From: Bdellovibrionales bacterium
GTDB taxonomy: Bacteria > Bdellovibrionota > Bacteriovoracia > Bacteriovoracales > Bacteriovoracaceae
DNA length: 64,000 nucleotides
NCBI GenBank assembly: GCA_018646675.1
Contig: JABGUH010000040.1
Coordinates: forward strand, 62,001-126,000
Reading direction: 5' to 3'
Shown: piece by piece, positions 27,538 through 36,098 of the stretch
How positions within the stretch are numbered: the first letter of the stretch is position 1
Layout of the letters: each line of letters opens with the position of its first letter
Made by a program: the position numbers and the translations under genes
Notes under the pieces: generated by a model
Seen by the model: only the letters and a program-made list of their open reading frames with translations
Told to the model about the DNA's origin: nothing
Database searches by the model: none

Positions 27538-29018
27538 TGAAAAACCTGACATACCTGACTTTTATTATCGGATTGTTTCACCAGCTCTTGGCCGCACCGG
27601 CCCCGATCACTGTTCGCGAACTGGCACTTGCAACACTAAAAAATAACTTTGATCTCAAGCTATCCAAGATAGCAATCGATGAAAAGAAGACTGTTATTGA
27701 GCAGGAGATTGGTGACTATGACTACCGACTTAGCTCCTCTCACTCCCGTGCAAAAAACAATACTCCCTCCTCATCCTCGCTTGATGGTGCCGGAAATGCC
27801 TCTTCGGTCAAAAGCAGTTCGACCTCCTCTTCATTAACCCTGGCCAAGAAGTTTAATACTGGGACTGAGATATCTATTCCCTATAACGTTACAATTACCA
27901 AATCAAACTCTACTACTCGGACAATTGCTAAAACCTATGAGCCCTCCTTGACACTCTCAATAACACAACCACTACTTAAAGGATTTGACGCAACCTATGT
28001 CGCACGTGATATTGAAGAGGCGCGGATGGATGTGGAGATCGAGCAACTCAAGAACTTGGAAGCGATAAACAAAAAGCTACAGGAGGCACTGGAACTATAC
28101 TTTGATACAATTCTTAAGCACGAGCAAATTGGAATTCGTAGAACAGGTAGTAAAAATGCCAAACAAAATATGGCATTTATTACTGAAAAACATCGGCTCG
28201 GCAAAGCTTCACAGATCGAGTATCTTGAGGCAAAAACAGCATTTCAAAAGACTGAAGATTCACTATTAACAGCACAAATAGACTATCAAAATATACGAGA
28301 TCAACTGGCGCTACTAGTATTTGGTGATTCCAATCACCAAATTGATTTTATCAACATCTCTCAGCTTTTACACAACCTCCCTCCCTTGATCGCCAATCAA
28401 GAGGTAACAGAGCTAATTCAGCAAGCAATTACTGATCGAGACAAAGTTAAGCGATACCAATTAACACTCGCCAAGGCGGGATTTAAGTTGGCCAATGCTG
28501 TACGCGACCGTCTACCTGACCTAGACCTGGCAGCAGATCTGACCCATAAAGGGCTCGGTAGTTCACTCTCCTCAGCCAATCGCCATTTAACCGATGGACG
28601 CTACCGCTCTTGGAATACCTCTTTAACCATCAGTAAGCCTTTAATGGCATATGCCAGTACTGCTTACTGGCAGCAACAAAAGCTGAAACATCAACAAGAG
28701 ATGATTCGCATGGAGCAGGCAAGACGGGATGTACGGCTAGAGGTACAAAAATCTCTAAGAAAACTGGCCAGTGGCAAGATTCAGATTAAGGCATTTAGTG
28801 CTGCATTGGCAGCTGAAGAGAAGAAGTATGCAGAGCTTAAGATACGTCATCAACAGGGAAGGGTCTCTACCTACGAGTTAAACCAAGGACTCCAAGCAGT
28901 GCAAAATACCGAGGTATCACTACTTAAGGCAAAAGTTGGCCATATAAAAAATTACTACGCTAAAGCATCGGCCACTGGTAAGTTGCTATCAATGATTGGA
29001 GTCTCCATTAACAGGTGA
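27537..29018 (+). CDS. TolC-family outer membrane channel (first copy)
   Basis: An outer-membrane efflux protein of about 493 residues. I choose ATG 27537 because the preceding TTG and GTG codons have no better support. Residues 1-21 form a Sec signal (ending LLAAPA). Two repeated OEP halves follow, with long heptad-rich helices (REALATLK-type VRELALATLKNNFDLKLSKIAI, and LRKLASGKIQIKAFSAALAAEEKKYAELK) and the HRLGKASQIEYLEAKTAFQ and RHQQGRVSTYELNQGLQ signatures typical of TolC. A Ser/Thr-rich surface loop is near 75-105. It is divergent from the M50/HlyD operon and overlaps the second TolC gene at the 3' end by 30 nt. Confidence 0.87.
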   Translation: MKNLTYLTFIIGLFHQLLAAPAPITVRELALATLKNNFDLKLSKIAIDEKKTVIEQEIGDYDYRLSSSHSRAKNNTPSSSSLDGAGNASSVKSSSTSSSLTLAKKFNTGTEISIPYNVTITKSNSTTRTIAKTYEPSLTLSITQPLLKGFDATYVARDIEEARMDVEIEQLKNLEAINKKLQEALELYFDTILKHEQIGIRRTGSKNAKQNMAFITEKHRLGKASQIEYLEAKTAFQKTEDSLLTAQIDYQNIRDQLALLVFGDSNHQIDFINISQLLHNLPPLIANQEVTELIQQAITDRDKVKRYQLTLAKAGFKLANAVRDRLPDLDLAADLTHKGLGSSLSSANRHLTDGRYRSWNTSLTISKPLMAYASTAYWQQQKLKHQQEMIRMEQARRDVRLEVQKSLRKLASGKIQIKAFSAALAAEEKKYAELKIRHQQGRVSTYELNQGLQAVQNTEVSLLKAKVGHIKNYYAKASATGKLLSMIGVSINR

Positions 29019-30458
29019 CTTGTATAATTTTCCATTTAACGCCATCAACTGATTATAAGTCTGCCCCAGTTTAACCAATTTGGAGTTACGTTCCTGGGAT
29101 ATCTTTAATAGATCCTGTTGTGCTTGAGCTAACTCCAAAGACGATACATGCTGTAACTTGTACTGCTCAAGTTTAAACTCTAATAGGGCGTGTGCCACCT
29201 CTCGTTGTCCATCAATTTGGGCCAGCCCCTCTTCTAACTTCTTCATCTCGGCCCTAGTAGAGCGCCATTTCTGCAATTTTTGGCGAAAAAGAGATCTACG
29301 AGTAGTGACTGCTTTTCTTAGTCGCGCCTGTTTTGCTGCAACACTTCCAAGCGCTTGGTGATTACCAAATATCCAACTGAAATTAAGTGCAACTTCCCAG
29401 TTAAAATAACGATTGGTTGCGACTTGGTCAAATGCAGTAGCTGCCTCACTTCCTAGTCCACTATTAGAGAGCGCTATTTCCAAATCTAGCTCCGGCAATA
29501 AACCATTTTTTGCCTCAAACAACTCCACCTGTCTCTCTCGATAACCAATCTTCTCCACAATAATGGACGGCAGATGACCCAGATCCATCGGAGCGAAGGG
29601 AGATAGGGGGTGACGGTCAGTAAGTGTGACCTTTGGTAAAATAGTTGTTGTGCCGGCAATGTGTGGCGGAAAAATCTCTTTTTGTAGCAGTATATCCTGA
29701 TTATATGCTTTTAACTTGGCCACTTCTAAAAGCCCCACCTTTTTCTGATAGAGTGCCTGTGAGTTTAAGTAATCCACTCGGCTTAACTTCCCAGTTTTAT
29801 AGCGCGCGTGATCAAAATCGAGAATCGACTTTGAATACTCCATATCCCGCTCTTTTAACTCCACCTCTTTCCTTAACTCATAGAGCTTAAGCAGATACTC
29901 CAATGCCTTTAAGACACTCTGATCTAGCCGGTCTGCCAGTTTGGCTTGATACTTCTCCTGCTTTAATAGTGCCAGATTATAATCAGTAGTGTTCACACTC
30001 TGACCACGCCCTTTTAGCAGCGGTATATTTAAACTCAAAGATGCACCCATCTGCTTTCTCTGGGTAAAAAGTGTCGTAGCAGAACTGGTATCATACTCTA
30101 AAAACTGGATGCTCATATCCAGCTCTACTCCATTTTGAAACAGTCTGGTTGCCCCCACCGATGGGCCGAAGGTGCTCTGACGATATGACTGGTTCTCATA
30201 GATAGAGGCGGAAGGAAGATGTTCACTTTTCTGCCCTATATTTACCGAAAGATTCCAATCAAATGGATAGAGTGATGCTGGAATTTCACTCTTGGCCAAC
30301 GCGAGGTTGATACGTGCAAGCTCCACTCGGGTACTATTATTCACTACCAGCTCAACTACTTGCAATGAATCCAAGTATTGAATGTTTGCAGCGACTGCAA
30401 ATGAAAGCAACAGAGTTGTCAAAAGAGTAACGTGCCTAATTATCACCATCCCAACCAT
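28989..30458 (-). CDS. TolC-family outer membrane channel (second copy)
   Basis: A 489-residue outer-membrane efflux protein. The second ATG (30449) is an equally plausible start and gives a compact Sec signal (ending FAVAA). It has two OEP halves with the signatures ARYKTGKLSRVDYLNSQALYQ and KLEQYKLQHVSSLELAQAQQ, and heptad helices. It lies directly downstream of the repeat-protein gene on the same strand, behind a terminator-like hairpin. A TATAAT hexamer (complement of 30457-30462) sits just before the start. Pairing with the first copy is unusual because TolC forms homotrimers; two substrates or a mixed duct are possible. Confidence 0.87.
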   Translation of the reverse strand: MVGMVIIRHVTLLTTLLLSFAVAANIQYLDSLQVVELVVNNSTRVELARINLALAKSEIPASLYPFDWNLSVNIGQKSEHLPSASIYENQSYRQSTFGPSVGATRLFQNGVELDMSIQFLEYDTSSATTLFTQRKQMGASLSLNIPLLKGRGQSVNTTDYNLALLKQEKYQAKLADRLDQSVLKALEYLLKLYELRKEVELKERDMEYSKSILDFDHARYKTGKLSRVDYLNSQALYQKKVGLLEVAKLKAYNQDILLQKEIFPPHIAGTTTILPKVTLTDRHPLSPFAPMDLGHLPSIIVEKIGYRERQVELFEAKNGLLPELDLEIALSNSGLGSEAATAFDQVATNRYFNWEVALNFSWIFGNHQALGSVAAKQARLRKAVTTRRSLFRQKLQKWRSTRAEMKKLEEGLAQIDGQREVAHALLEFKLEQYKLQHVSSLELAQAQQDLLKISQERNSKLVKLGQTYNQLMALNGKLYKSPVNGDSNH

Positions 30459-30464
30459 TATAGC

Positions 30465-30495
30465 AAAAAAAACGGGGAAGATTACCCTCCCCGTT
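30465..30495 (-). terminator. Rho-independent terminator of the repeat-protein gene
   Basis: AACGGGG (30471-30477) pairs with CCCCGTT (30489-30495). On the minus strand the stem is followed by a run of eight T (complement of 30465-30472). It lies 70 nt after the repeat-protein stop and immediately before the second TolC gene, so it may attenuate rather than fully stop transcription into that gene. Confidence 0.75.
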
Positions 30496-30564
30496 CTTTA
30501 TGCCTTTTTTTCCGCCTACAACTGGTTCACGGTCAGACCGCGAAACCTAGATTTCACTCTCTAA

Positions 30565-33500
30565 CTAGTTTTGATAGTTAGGCCCGTCTGGGTTGTAGTT
30601 AGGATCTTGGTATTGATCGTGATGCTCGCCACCGTCCATAAAGTCCGCAGACTCGGCAGAGATAACGAAGCTACCATTCTCAAAGTACTGAGTATCATCT
30701 GGCAGATCAATGGTGAATGATCCATCCGTACCAATATTAATTGGATCCGGAGCAAACTCATTAACCCAATTGTTGGCCATATGAACTGTGCTGCTGTCAG
30801 CATTCCACTCCATTCCCTCTGCCAAATTAACCGTCATCGACCCATTATCATTTAGGGTATAGTCAATCCCGGGAGGGATCTCATCGCTATGCATATCCCC
30901 CGCCGGGAAGGTTAAGCTATTAGCATCAGCGTTGTAAGTAGTTCCCTCGGGAACACCAATGTTCATCGTACCATCACCATTAAGTTGCACCTCTTCTGGA
31001 ATATCCTCTCCTAAGTGCTCCATCGCTTGGTCATGACTAAAAGTGATCGTTCCTGCTTCACCATTAACCACGATACCTTCAGGTGGCTCAACAGTTACCG
31101 ACCCGTCTGGATTTGATGATGCCCAGTCCGGTCCACCATCATTTGCGTAGTCTGGTTCTGGATGCTCCATGAATTCAGCCTGATGCTCGGGGATGGTACA
31201 AGAACCATCATCATAGTAGTAGGTATCCGACGGCATGTTAACAGTACAATTACCTTCAGTATCAAATTGACATGGCTCGGGAGTTACCTCATTGGTCCAG
31301 TAGTTGTCCATATGTACTTGGCCAGCATCAGCATCATATTGTATTCCATCTGGAATAGTTACCACAACAGAACCATCAGGATTAACAGTATATTCAATCT
31401 GATTTGGAATCTCAGCCGGGTTCATCTCTCCAGTAGGAAAGGTTAAGCTGCCGGCAGCTGGATCGTAACTTGTCCCCTCTGGTAGGTCGACGCTCATAGT
31501 GCCATCTGGATGAAAATGCATCCCATCATCAACATAGTTATCAAAATTCTCATGAATATACTCGGTACTCATCTGACAAGTTCCGGCATCGCCATTAAAA
31601 GTCATTCCATCATTGGCCGGAACAGAGTAAGAGCCATCAGGGTTGCACTCAAACATCTCACAACCGTTGACCATTGGAGGTTCAGGATTCTCCATAAAGT
31701 CACAGGAGTACTCCGGCACAGTACATGATCCGTCCTCATGCCACTCAGTTGTGTTTGGCATCTGCACTTCATAGTGTCCGTCGGGATAGATCTCGACCGG
31801 CTCTGGAGTCAACTCGTTAGTCCAGTAGTTATTAAAGTGAACCTCACCGCTGTCTGCAAGATAATCTACTCCAGCGGGAAGTGTAACCGTTACACTGCCA
31901 TCCTCTCCTTGAGTAAAGTTAAACTCAGGAGGAACATCATCAACACCTGGCCCCTCCGACCCTACAGGAAAACTTAGCGTGCCACTAGTGGCATCAAAAC
32001 TTATATCATCCGGCAGTTTTATATTCATCGTGCCATCTGGATTAATTGTAACATCCTCAGGTATGTGCTCCTCAAACTCAGTTTGAGCAAACTCATGATC
32101 AAACTTCACCATATTGTCTTCAGGGTAACAGTTACACTCCTCGGGAGGATGAAAAGTATATGAGCCATCTGGATTATACTCACTCCAAGTAACATCAGCG
32201 ACATAGTTGGGGGCATCATGCTCGACAAAATCTAGATCTTCTGAGGGAATTGATAATGTCCCATCTTGATAGTACTCCGTGGACTCTGGCAGAGCGACTA
32301 CCATAGTACCGTCATCTGCCATATGCATATTATCAGGCAGCATCTCGTTGGTGGTAAAATTATCAAAAGTAACACTATTGGCATCAGAATTATAATCGCA
32401 CCCATCCGGCATAGTCGCGGTCATCGATCCATCAGGATTGATGTGGCCATCGATATTATCTGGCAGCTGCTCGATCGAGAACTCACCAGGAGGTACTGTT
32501 ACATAATTGTAATCCACATTGTAGTCGCATCCCTCAGGTAGGGTGTACTCCATTGTTCCTTCTGTTGTAAAATTAACGTTATCATCTATTGGCATAATCT
32601 GCTCAATTGCATCTGTTTGGATAACAGCAATGCCTCCCGAAACATCTACCCCTTCAGGAGGAGTAAAGGTACACGATCCATCTGGGTTATATTCTGCGCA
32701 ATCCATCTGATCAATATACTCAGGTGGAGGTGCATCCATAAAGGTGGCCGCTTCTGGTTCCATCGTAATAGTACCATCATCATTATATTCGACTCCGTTG
32801 TCTGGAAGAGTAACATCCACTGATCCATCAGGATTAATCGATACATTGTCTTCAACCAGTATATTAGCAATCTCATTTGAGAAGTTAACTGTCCCAGCAT
32901 CGGCATTGTACTCCATCCCATCGGCAGGCATCGGAACTGCAATCGATCCATCTGGCGCTGCATAAGCCTCAAACTGCTCTGGAATTTTTTCTAACTCCAC
33001 ACTCTCAGCAGGAAGAATCATCGCATTTAATCCTTCGGAATAGGTTGAGCCCTCAGGAAGTTCAACTGTCATACTACCATTGCTCTCAATCGTAACATCA
33101 TCACCCAAGGGCAACTCTTCATTGGCAACTTCAACGGGGAAGTTGGCAACACCATCATCAATTGTCACTCCTTCAGGAGGAGTAATAGTAAAGGTGCCAT
33201 CGGCATTTGATTCAACCCAATCCGGCTCGGCCCAAGTCTCACCCTCTCCAGCATCATGACTATACTGCTCGTCCCCTTCATAAAACTCATCTTCACTGTC
33301 AGCTTCCATCTGGGGGCCATCTTCCCCATCAGCTGGTGCCGGCTCACCATCAGTTTCATAACTGGCAGTATCAGCACTCTCATCTAGATACTCTCCACCG
33401 GAGGTACCGGAGCTACCAGTTGTTCCCGCTTCAGTCTGAGTCTGCTCAACAGCACCTTCACTGCTATCTGCTTGCTGATCTACACTGGTATCAATCGATT

Positions 33501-33618
33501 CTGCCATCCCAGGATCGACTAAGCCTCCCCCCACCATACCTGGGGCAATTCTCTCTTCAAGCTTCTTGGATTTAAGTTTTCTTGTACTCGCTTTATTTTC
33601 TGGTTTTTTTGCGGCCAT
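30565..33618 (-). CDS. Giant acidic repeat protein with LEERIAPG N-terminal tag
   Basis: A 1017-residue protein of unknown family. Residues 1-27 are basic and end KKLEERIAPG (residues 18-27), followed by GMVGGG; there is no Sec signal or membrane span. Residues 28-136 are a Ser/Gly/Asp/Glu linker. From 137, super-repeats begin at 137, 310, 481, 658 and 835 (lengths 173, 171, 177, 177, 173), and the protein ends at the first residues of a sixth. Each unit holds four ~43-residue modules of the type NPDGS-x-TV-x-LPEG-x-x-Y. After Arg23 there is no Arg and only three Lys, so the body is extremely acidic and may bind calcium. The ribosome site AAGGAG is strong. The tag recalls LEPR-XLL proteins. 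It is the likely cargo of the neighbouring M50/HlyD/TolC machinery (inference). Confidence 0.8.
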   Translation of the reverse strand: MAAKKPENKASTRKLKSKKLEERIAPGMVGGGLVDPGMAESIDTSVDQQADSSEGAVEQTQTEAGTTGSSGTSGGEYLDESADTASYETDGEPAPADGEDGPQMEADSEDEFYEGDEQYSHDAGEGETWAEPDWVESNADGTFTITPPEGVTIDDGVANFPVEVANEELPLGDDVTIESNGSMTVELPEGSTYSEGLNAMILPAESVELEKIPEQFEAYAAPDGSIAVPMPADGMEYNADAGTVNFSNEIANILVEDNVSINPDGSVDVTLPDNGVEYNDDGTITMEPEAATFMDAPPPEYIDQMDCAEYNPDGSCTFTPPEGVDVSGGIAVIQTDAIEQIMPIDDNVNFTTEGTMEYTLPEGCDYNVDYNYVTVPPGEFSIEQLPDNIDGHINPDGSMTATMPDGCDYNSDANSVTFDNFTTNEMLPDNMHMADDGTMVVALPESTEYYQDGTLSIPSEDLDFVEHDAPNYVADVTWSEYNPDGSYTFHPPEECNCYPEDNMVKFDHEFAQTEFEEHIPEDVTINPDGTMNIKLPDDISFDATSGTLSFPVGSEGPGVDDVPPEFNFTQGEDGSVTVTLPAGVDYLADSGEVHFNNYWTNELTPEPVEIYPDGHYEVQMPNTTEWHEDGSCTVPEYSCDFMENPEPPMVNGCEMFECNPDGSYSVPANDGMTFNGDAGTCQMSTEYIHENFDNYVDDGMHFHPDGTMSVDLPEGTSYDPAAGSLTFPTGEMNPAEIPNQIEYTVNPDGSVVVTIPDGIQYDADAGQVHMDNYWTNEVTPEPCQFDTEGNCTVNMPSDTYYYDDGSCTIPEHQAEFMEHPEPDYANDGGPDWASSNPDGSVTVEPPEGIVVNGEAGTITFSHDQAMEHLGEDIPEEVQLNGDGTMNIGVPEGTTYNADANSLTFPAGDMHSDEIPPGIDYTLNDNGSMTVNLAEGMEWNADSSTVHMANNWVNEFAPDPINIGTDGSFTIDLPDDTQYFENGSFVISAESADFMDGGEHHDQYQDPNYNPDGPNYQN
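30598..33210 (-). repeat. Five tandem ~520-bp coding super-repeats
   Basis: Five units of 171-177 codons, each subdivided into four modules of about 40-48 codons, fill this stretch. The units are diverged at the nucleotide level, suggesting an old duplication rather than recent slippage. Module order is fixed: a PPEG module, an LPEG module followed by a LTFP strand, a module ending in N-x-x-TNE, and a module with Y-x-DGS and an acidic tail. Confidence 0.85.
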
Positions 33619-33973
33619 AATTTACTCTCCTTAACCTTACGTCGTAAAAGTGGTATCTCTGTTAAATATTGAGGATCAAATTTATATGTCTGTTTAAAAT
33701 CTCACAATGCTTTAGTGTAGAACGTTGATTCTAGCACCATTGGTCGGAGCTTCAAGTAAAAACATTAGGTAAATTAGGACGCTGGCAACATCGAGAATAG
33801 ACTGGTCACTAAGTAATGATAACCAAACAATTGAACAATAAAACAACTATTTTGTTCAACTATTTTGCCCATCATATTGCAGGAGTAATCATTATGCTGC
33901 CAGCAAAAATAATATAAAAGTAGATCGCTTTAGTTTACTACCCTTGAATATCTAAAGGGGAAATCCTCTCGCG
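33619..33973. other. Intergenic region upstream of the repeat-protein gene
   Basis: No credible gene on either strand. It contains the promoter region of the minus-strand repeat-protein gene, a TTGAACAA/TTGTTCAA inverted repeat (listed separately) and, at its far end, a GC-rich hairpin belonging to the slipin gene. Confidence 0.5.
33831..33859. promoter_or_regulatory. Inverted repeat TTGAACAA-N13-TTGTTCAA, possible operator
   Basis: Eight-base arms at 33831-33838 and 33852-33859 match perfectly, and the inner bases extend the symmetry partly (AAAA and TTTT). It lies about 215 nt upstream of the repeat-protein start. It could be a regulator site for that gene; no T-run follows, so a terminator is less likely. 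Confidence 0.35.
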
Positions 33974-33984
33974 CTAGCGAGAGG
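33965..33984 (-). terminator. Hairpin overlapping the slipin stop codon
   Basis: CCTCTCGC (33965-33972) and GCGAGAGG (33977-33984) form a perfect 8-bp stem with a GCTA loop, across the slipin stop. No long T-run follows on the minus strand, so it may serve mRNA 3' protection or weak termination. Confidence 0.5.
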
Positions 33985-34729
33985 AGGAGTCAAGCTTGTT
34001 TAAAAAATCAACCGGCAGTGGAAAGAAAGTGGTGCTTTTATTATCACCACTGGAGATCTCCTTCATGGTATCAAGGTAACGCAAGACAATAGCATTCTTT
34101 TGCTTACCTAATATCTCAGCTGCCTCCGCTAGCTTAATTGATGCTTCCAGTTCCCCTTCAGCTGAAATAACTTTTGCCCGCTTGTCACGCTCTGCCTCAG
34201 CCTGCTTGGCCATCGCCCGCTGCATCTCAATTGGTAGATCAATTGCCTTCACTTCGACTGCGCTAACCTTTACTCCCCATGGCTCAGTTTGGTCATCTAA
34301 AATGGTTTGCAATTTTGCGTTAATCTCATCCCGCTGAGATAATATTTCATCCAACTCAAATTGTCCGATAACCGAACGAAGAGTAGTTTGAGATATCTGT
34401 CCTGTCGCCAGTAAAAAATCCTCCACGGCCACGATTGAAAGTTCCGGATTGTTGACACGAAAGTAGACTACTCCATTTACTTTCAAAGTAACATTATCTC
34501 GAGTGATGATATCCTGGGAGGGAATATCCATCGTGACTGTACGCAAGTCCACTCGTCGCATTTTTTCCAAACCTGGGATCAAGATAATCAATCCCGGGCC
34601 CCTTACTCCAGTAAACCTTCCAAGACGAAAGACCACTCCCCGCTCATATTCATTCAGAATTTTAATCATACTAAAAAGTAGTACCAATATAATAATGATA
34701 AATGGAAATGGCAGAACAGAAAGAAACAT
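33974..34729 (-). CDS. Slipin/stomatin-like SPFH protein
   Basis: A 251-residue SPFH/band-7 protein that forms large inner-membrane oligomers. An N-terminal span lies at residues 4-22. The conserved [32 protein letters not shown] and [21 protein letters not shown] follow. The coiled-coil motif [22 protein letters not shown] is diagnostic of slipins. Slipins typically pair with a membrane serine protease of the NfeD type, and that partner is encoded 30 nt upstream on the same strand, so the pair forms a standard operon for membrane quality control. Confidence 0.92.
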   Translation of the reverse strand: MFLSVLPFPFIIIILVLLFSMIKILNEYERGVVFRLGRFTGVRGPGLIILIPGLEKMRRVDLRTVTMDIPSQDIITRDNVTLKVNGVVYFRVNNPELSIVAVEDFLLATGQISQTTLRSVIGQFELDEILSQRDEINAKLQTILDDQTEPWGVKVSAVEVKAIDLPIEMQRAMAKQAEAERDKRAKVISAEGELEASIKLAEAAEILGKQKNAIVLRYLDTMKEISSGDNKSTTFFPLPVDFLNKLDSSSR

Positions 34730-34758
34730 AGTAACTCCTTCGATTGGTTATAATTAAT

Positions 34759-36096
34759 CTATATGGTCAAGGTCATTTGGCTCTTATCCTCGCCAGTAAT
34801 AATACAATACTCTCCTGGATTAACTCTCTTGTTTGAAACTGCTTTCCAGATCTCACCTTTCAGTTTTACCTGATAGACATAACAGTAGTCACTGTTATCA
34901 AGTTCCTCAAGTAATGAGATGATACAACACTCCTTTCCGAGGTGGGTAAAAAAATCTCTTCCCTGCTTTTTACCTTTAATGCGATCTCGATAAAGAAAAA
35001 TACCGAGAAACATTACTACCAAAGATACTGCCGCCACCGTCGAATAGACCAGAGAGCGACTAACTTCGATATAGACATCATCTGTGCGATAGAGAAAAAG
35101 TGATCCCGTCAGTAACGCGGCCAACCCCGCAAGGGATAAAATTCCATAACTGGTAATGTAGATCTCCATAATTAGCAGTACCATCGAAAGCAACATCAAC
35201 CCTAACGCCCCTAAGTTAAGGGGCAAGACCTGAAATCCAATCGCAGCTAATATTAGTGCGATGGTTCCCAGGCTGCCGGCGATCAGAGATCCTGCCACTT
35301 GAAACTCTAGGTAGATTAGTGCCGCTCCGGCCAAAAATAGAATATAAGCAGTGTTAGGGTCACCCAAGATATTTAGCAGCCTCTGGCCTAAATCCATTGG
35401 ATGAATAGTTATTTGAGGAGCATCTAACTCTAATTTTACTACTCTTCCTCGAATTGCGACCTCTGCCCCTTTAAGTGACTTAAATAGGGACTCATTACTA
35501 GTAACAATCCGATTTATAATTCCAGATTTCTCTGCTTCCCGAGCATTATAAGAGGCTGCTTCCGAGACCATCTTACCAAAGAGTTTACCATTTCTACCTC
35601 TCGCTTCACTTAGACTAGTGACCAGAGCAGTCAGATCATTAACCACCTTGCTCTTCATATCCTTACTGGCAATATCTTTGCCCATCTCCACCGGAGTAGC
35701 TGCTCCAATATTTGTCCCTTCAGACATAAACAGTAGGTGTCCACCACTGGCAATAATCGCTCCAGCACTTGTCGCAGAGGCTCCCTCAGGTGTTATCCAG
35801 ATAACCGTCGGCAACGAGCTGCTACCGATTGTAGCCAAAATCTTTTTGGTCGAGGAGACCAAGCCACCTGGCGTATTAAGCTTTATCAGAACAAGATTAA
35901 ATTTATCACGCGTAGCTTGGGCATATCCAGACTTGATATAACTTAACGTTCCGGGATTAATTGAGGAGTTAATGGTTAACTCTAATATCTTACTTACCGG
36001 ATAGGAAGTTACCTCTCCCCCTATTACTATAAAAGGGAGAAAAATGGCCATCCAAAGTGCCAAAAAGAGGTTAATGTGATCACGATAAGTATTCAC
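34759..36096 (-). CDS. NfeD1b-type membrane serine protease (ClpP-class)
   Basis: A 445-residue membrane protease partner of slipin. It has an N-terminal export signal (to ~27), a ClpP/crotonase-like protease domain at ~35-230 with the catalytic Ser in SATSAGAIIASGG (the archaeal 1510-N type uses a Ser-Lys dyad), four or so membrane spans at ~245-360, and a C-terminal OB-fold NfeD domain. The annotated start is a GTG only 2 bp from the TTG of the divergent gene, so the real start could be slightly downstream. Confidence 0.88.
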   Translation of the reverse strand: MNTYRDHINLFLALWMAIFLPFIVIGGEVTSYPVSKILELTINSSINPGTLSYIKSGYAQATRDKFNLVLIKLNTPGGLVSSTKKILATIGSSSLPTVIWITPEGASATSAGAIIASGGHLLFMSEGTNIGAATPVEMGKDIASKDMKSKVVNDLTALVTSLSEARGRNGKLFGKMVSEAASYNAREAEKSGIINRIVTSNESLFKSLKGAEVAIRGRVVKLELDAPQITIHPMDLGQRLLNILGDPNTAYILFLAGAALIYLEFQVAGSLIAGSLGTIALILAAIGFQVLPLNLGALGLMLLSMVLLIMEIYITSYGILSLAGLAALLTGSLFLYRTDDVYIEVSRSLVYSTVAAVSLVVMFLGIFLYRDRIKGKKQGRDFFTHLGKECCIISLLEELDNSDYCYVYQVKLKGEIWKAVSNKRVNPGEYCIITGEDKSQMTLTI

Positions 36097-36098
36097 CG

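Noticed and set aside
31162-32541. Series of plus-strand frames across the repeat protein
   Set aside because: They recur with the super-repeat spacing and are consequences of the repeat composition, not genes.
33207-33575. 122-codon plus-strand frame opposite the linker of the repeat protein
   Set aside because: His/Gln/Leu-rich product that mirrors the Asp/Glu/Ser bias of the true gene on the other strand.
30565-33618. Repeat protein as an RTX toxin
   Set aside because: It lacks GGxGxDxxx nonapeptides and a C-terminal secretion signal; the DG motifs are of another kind.
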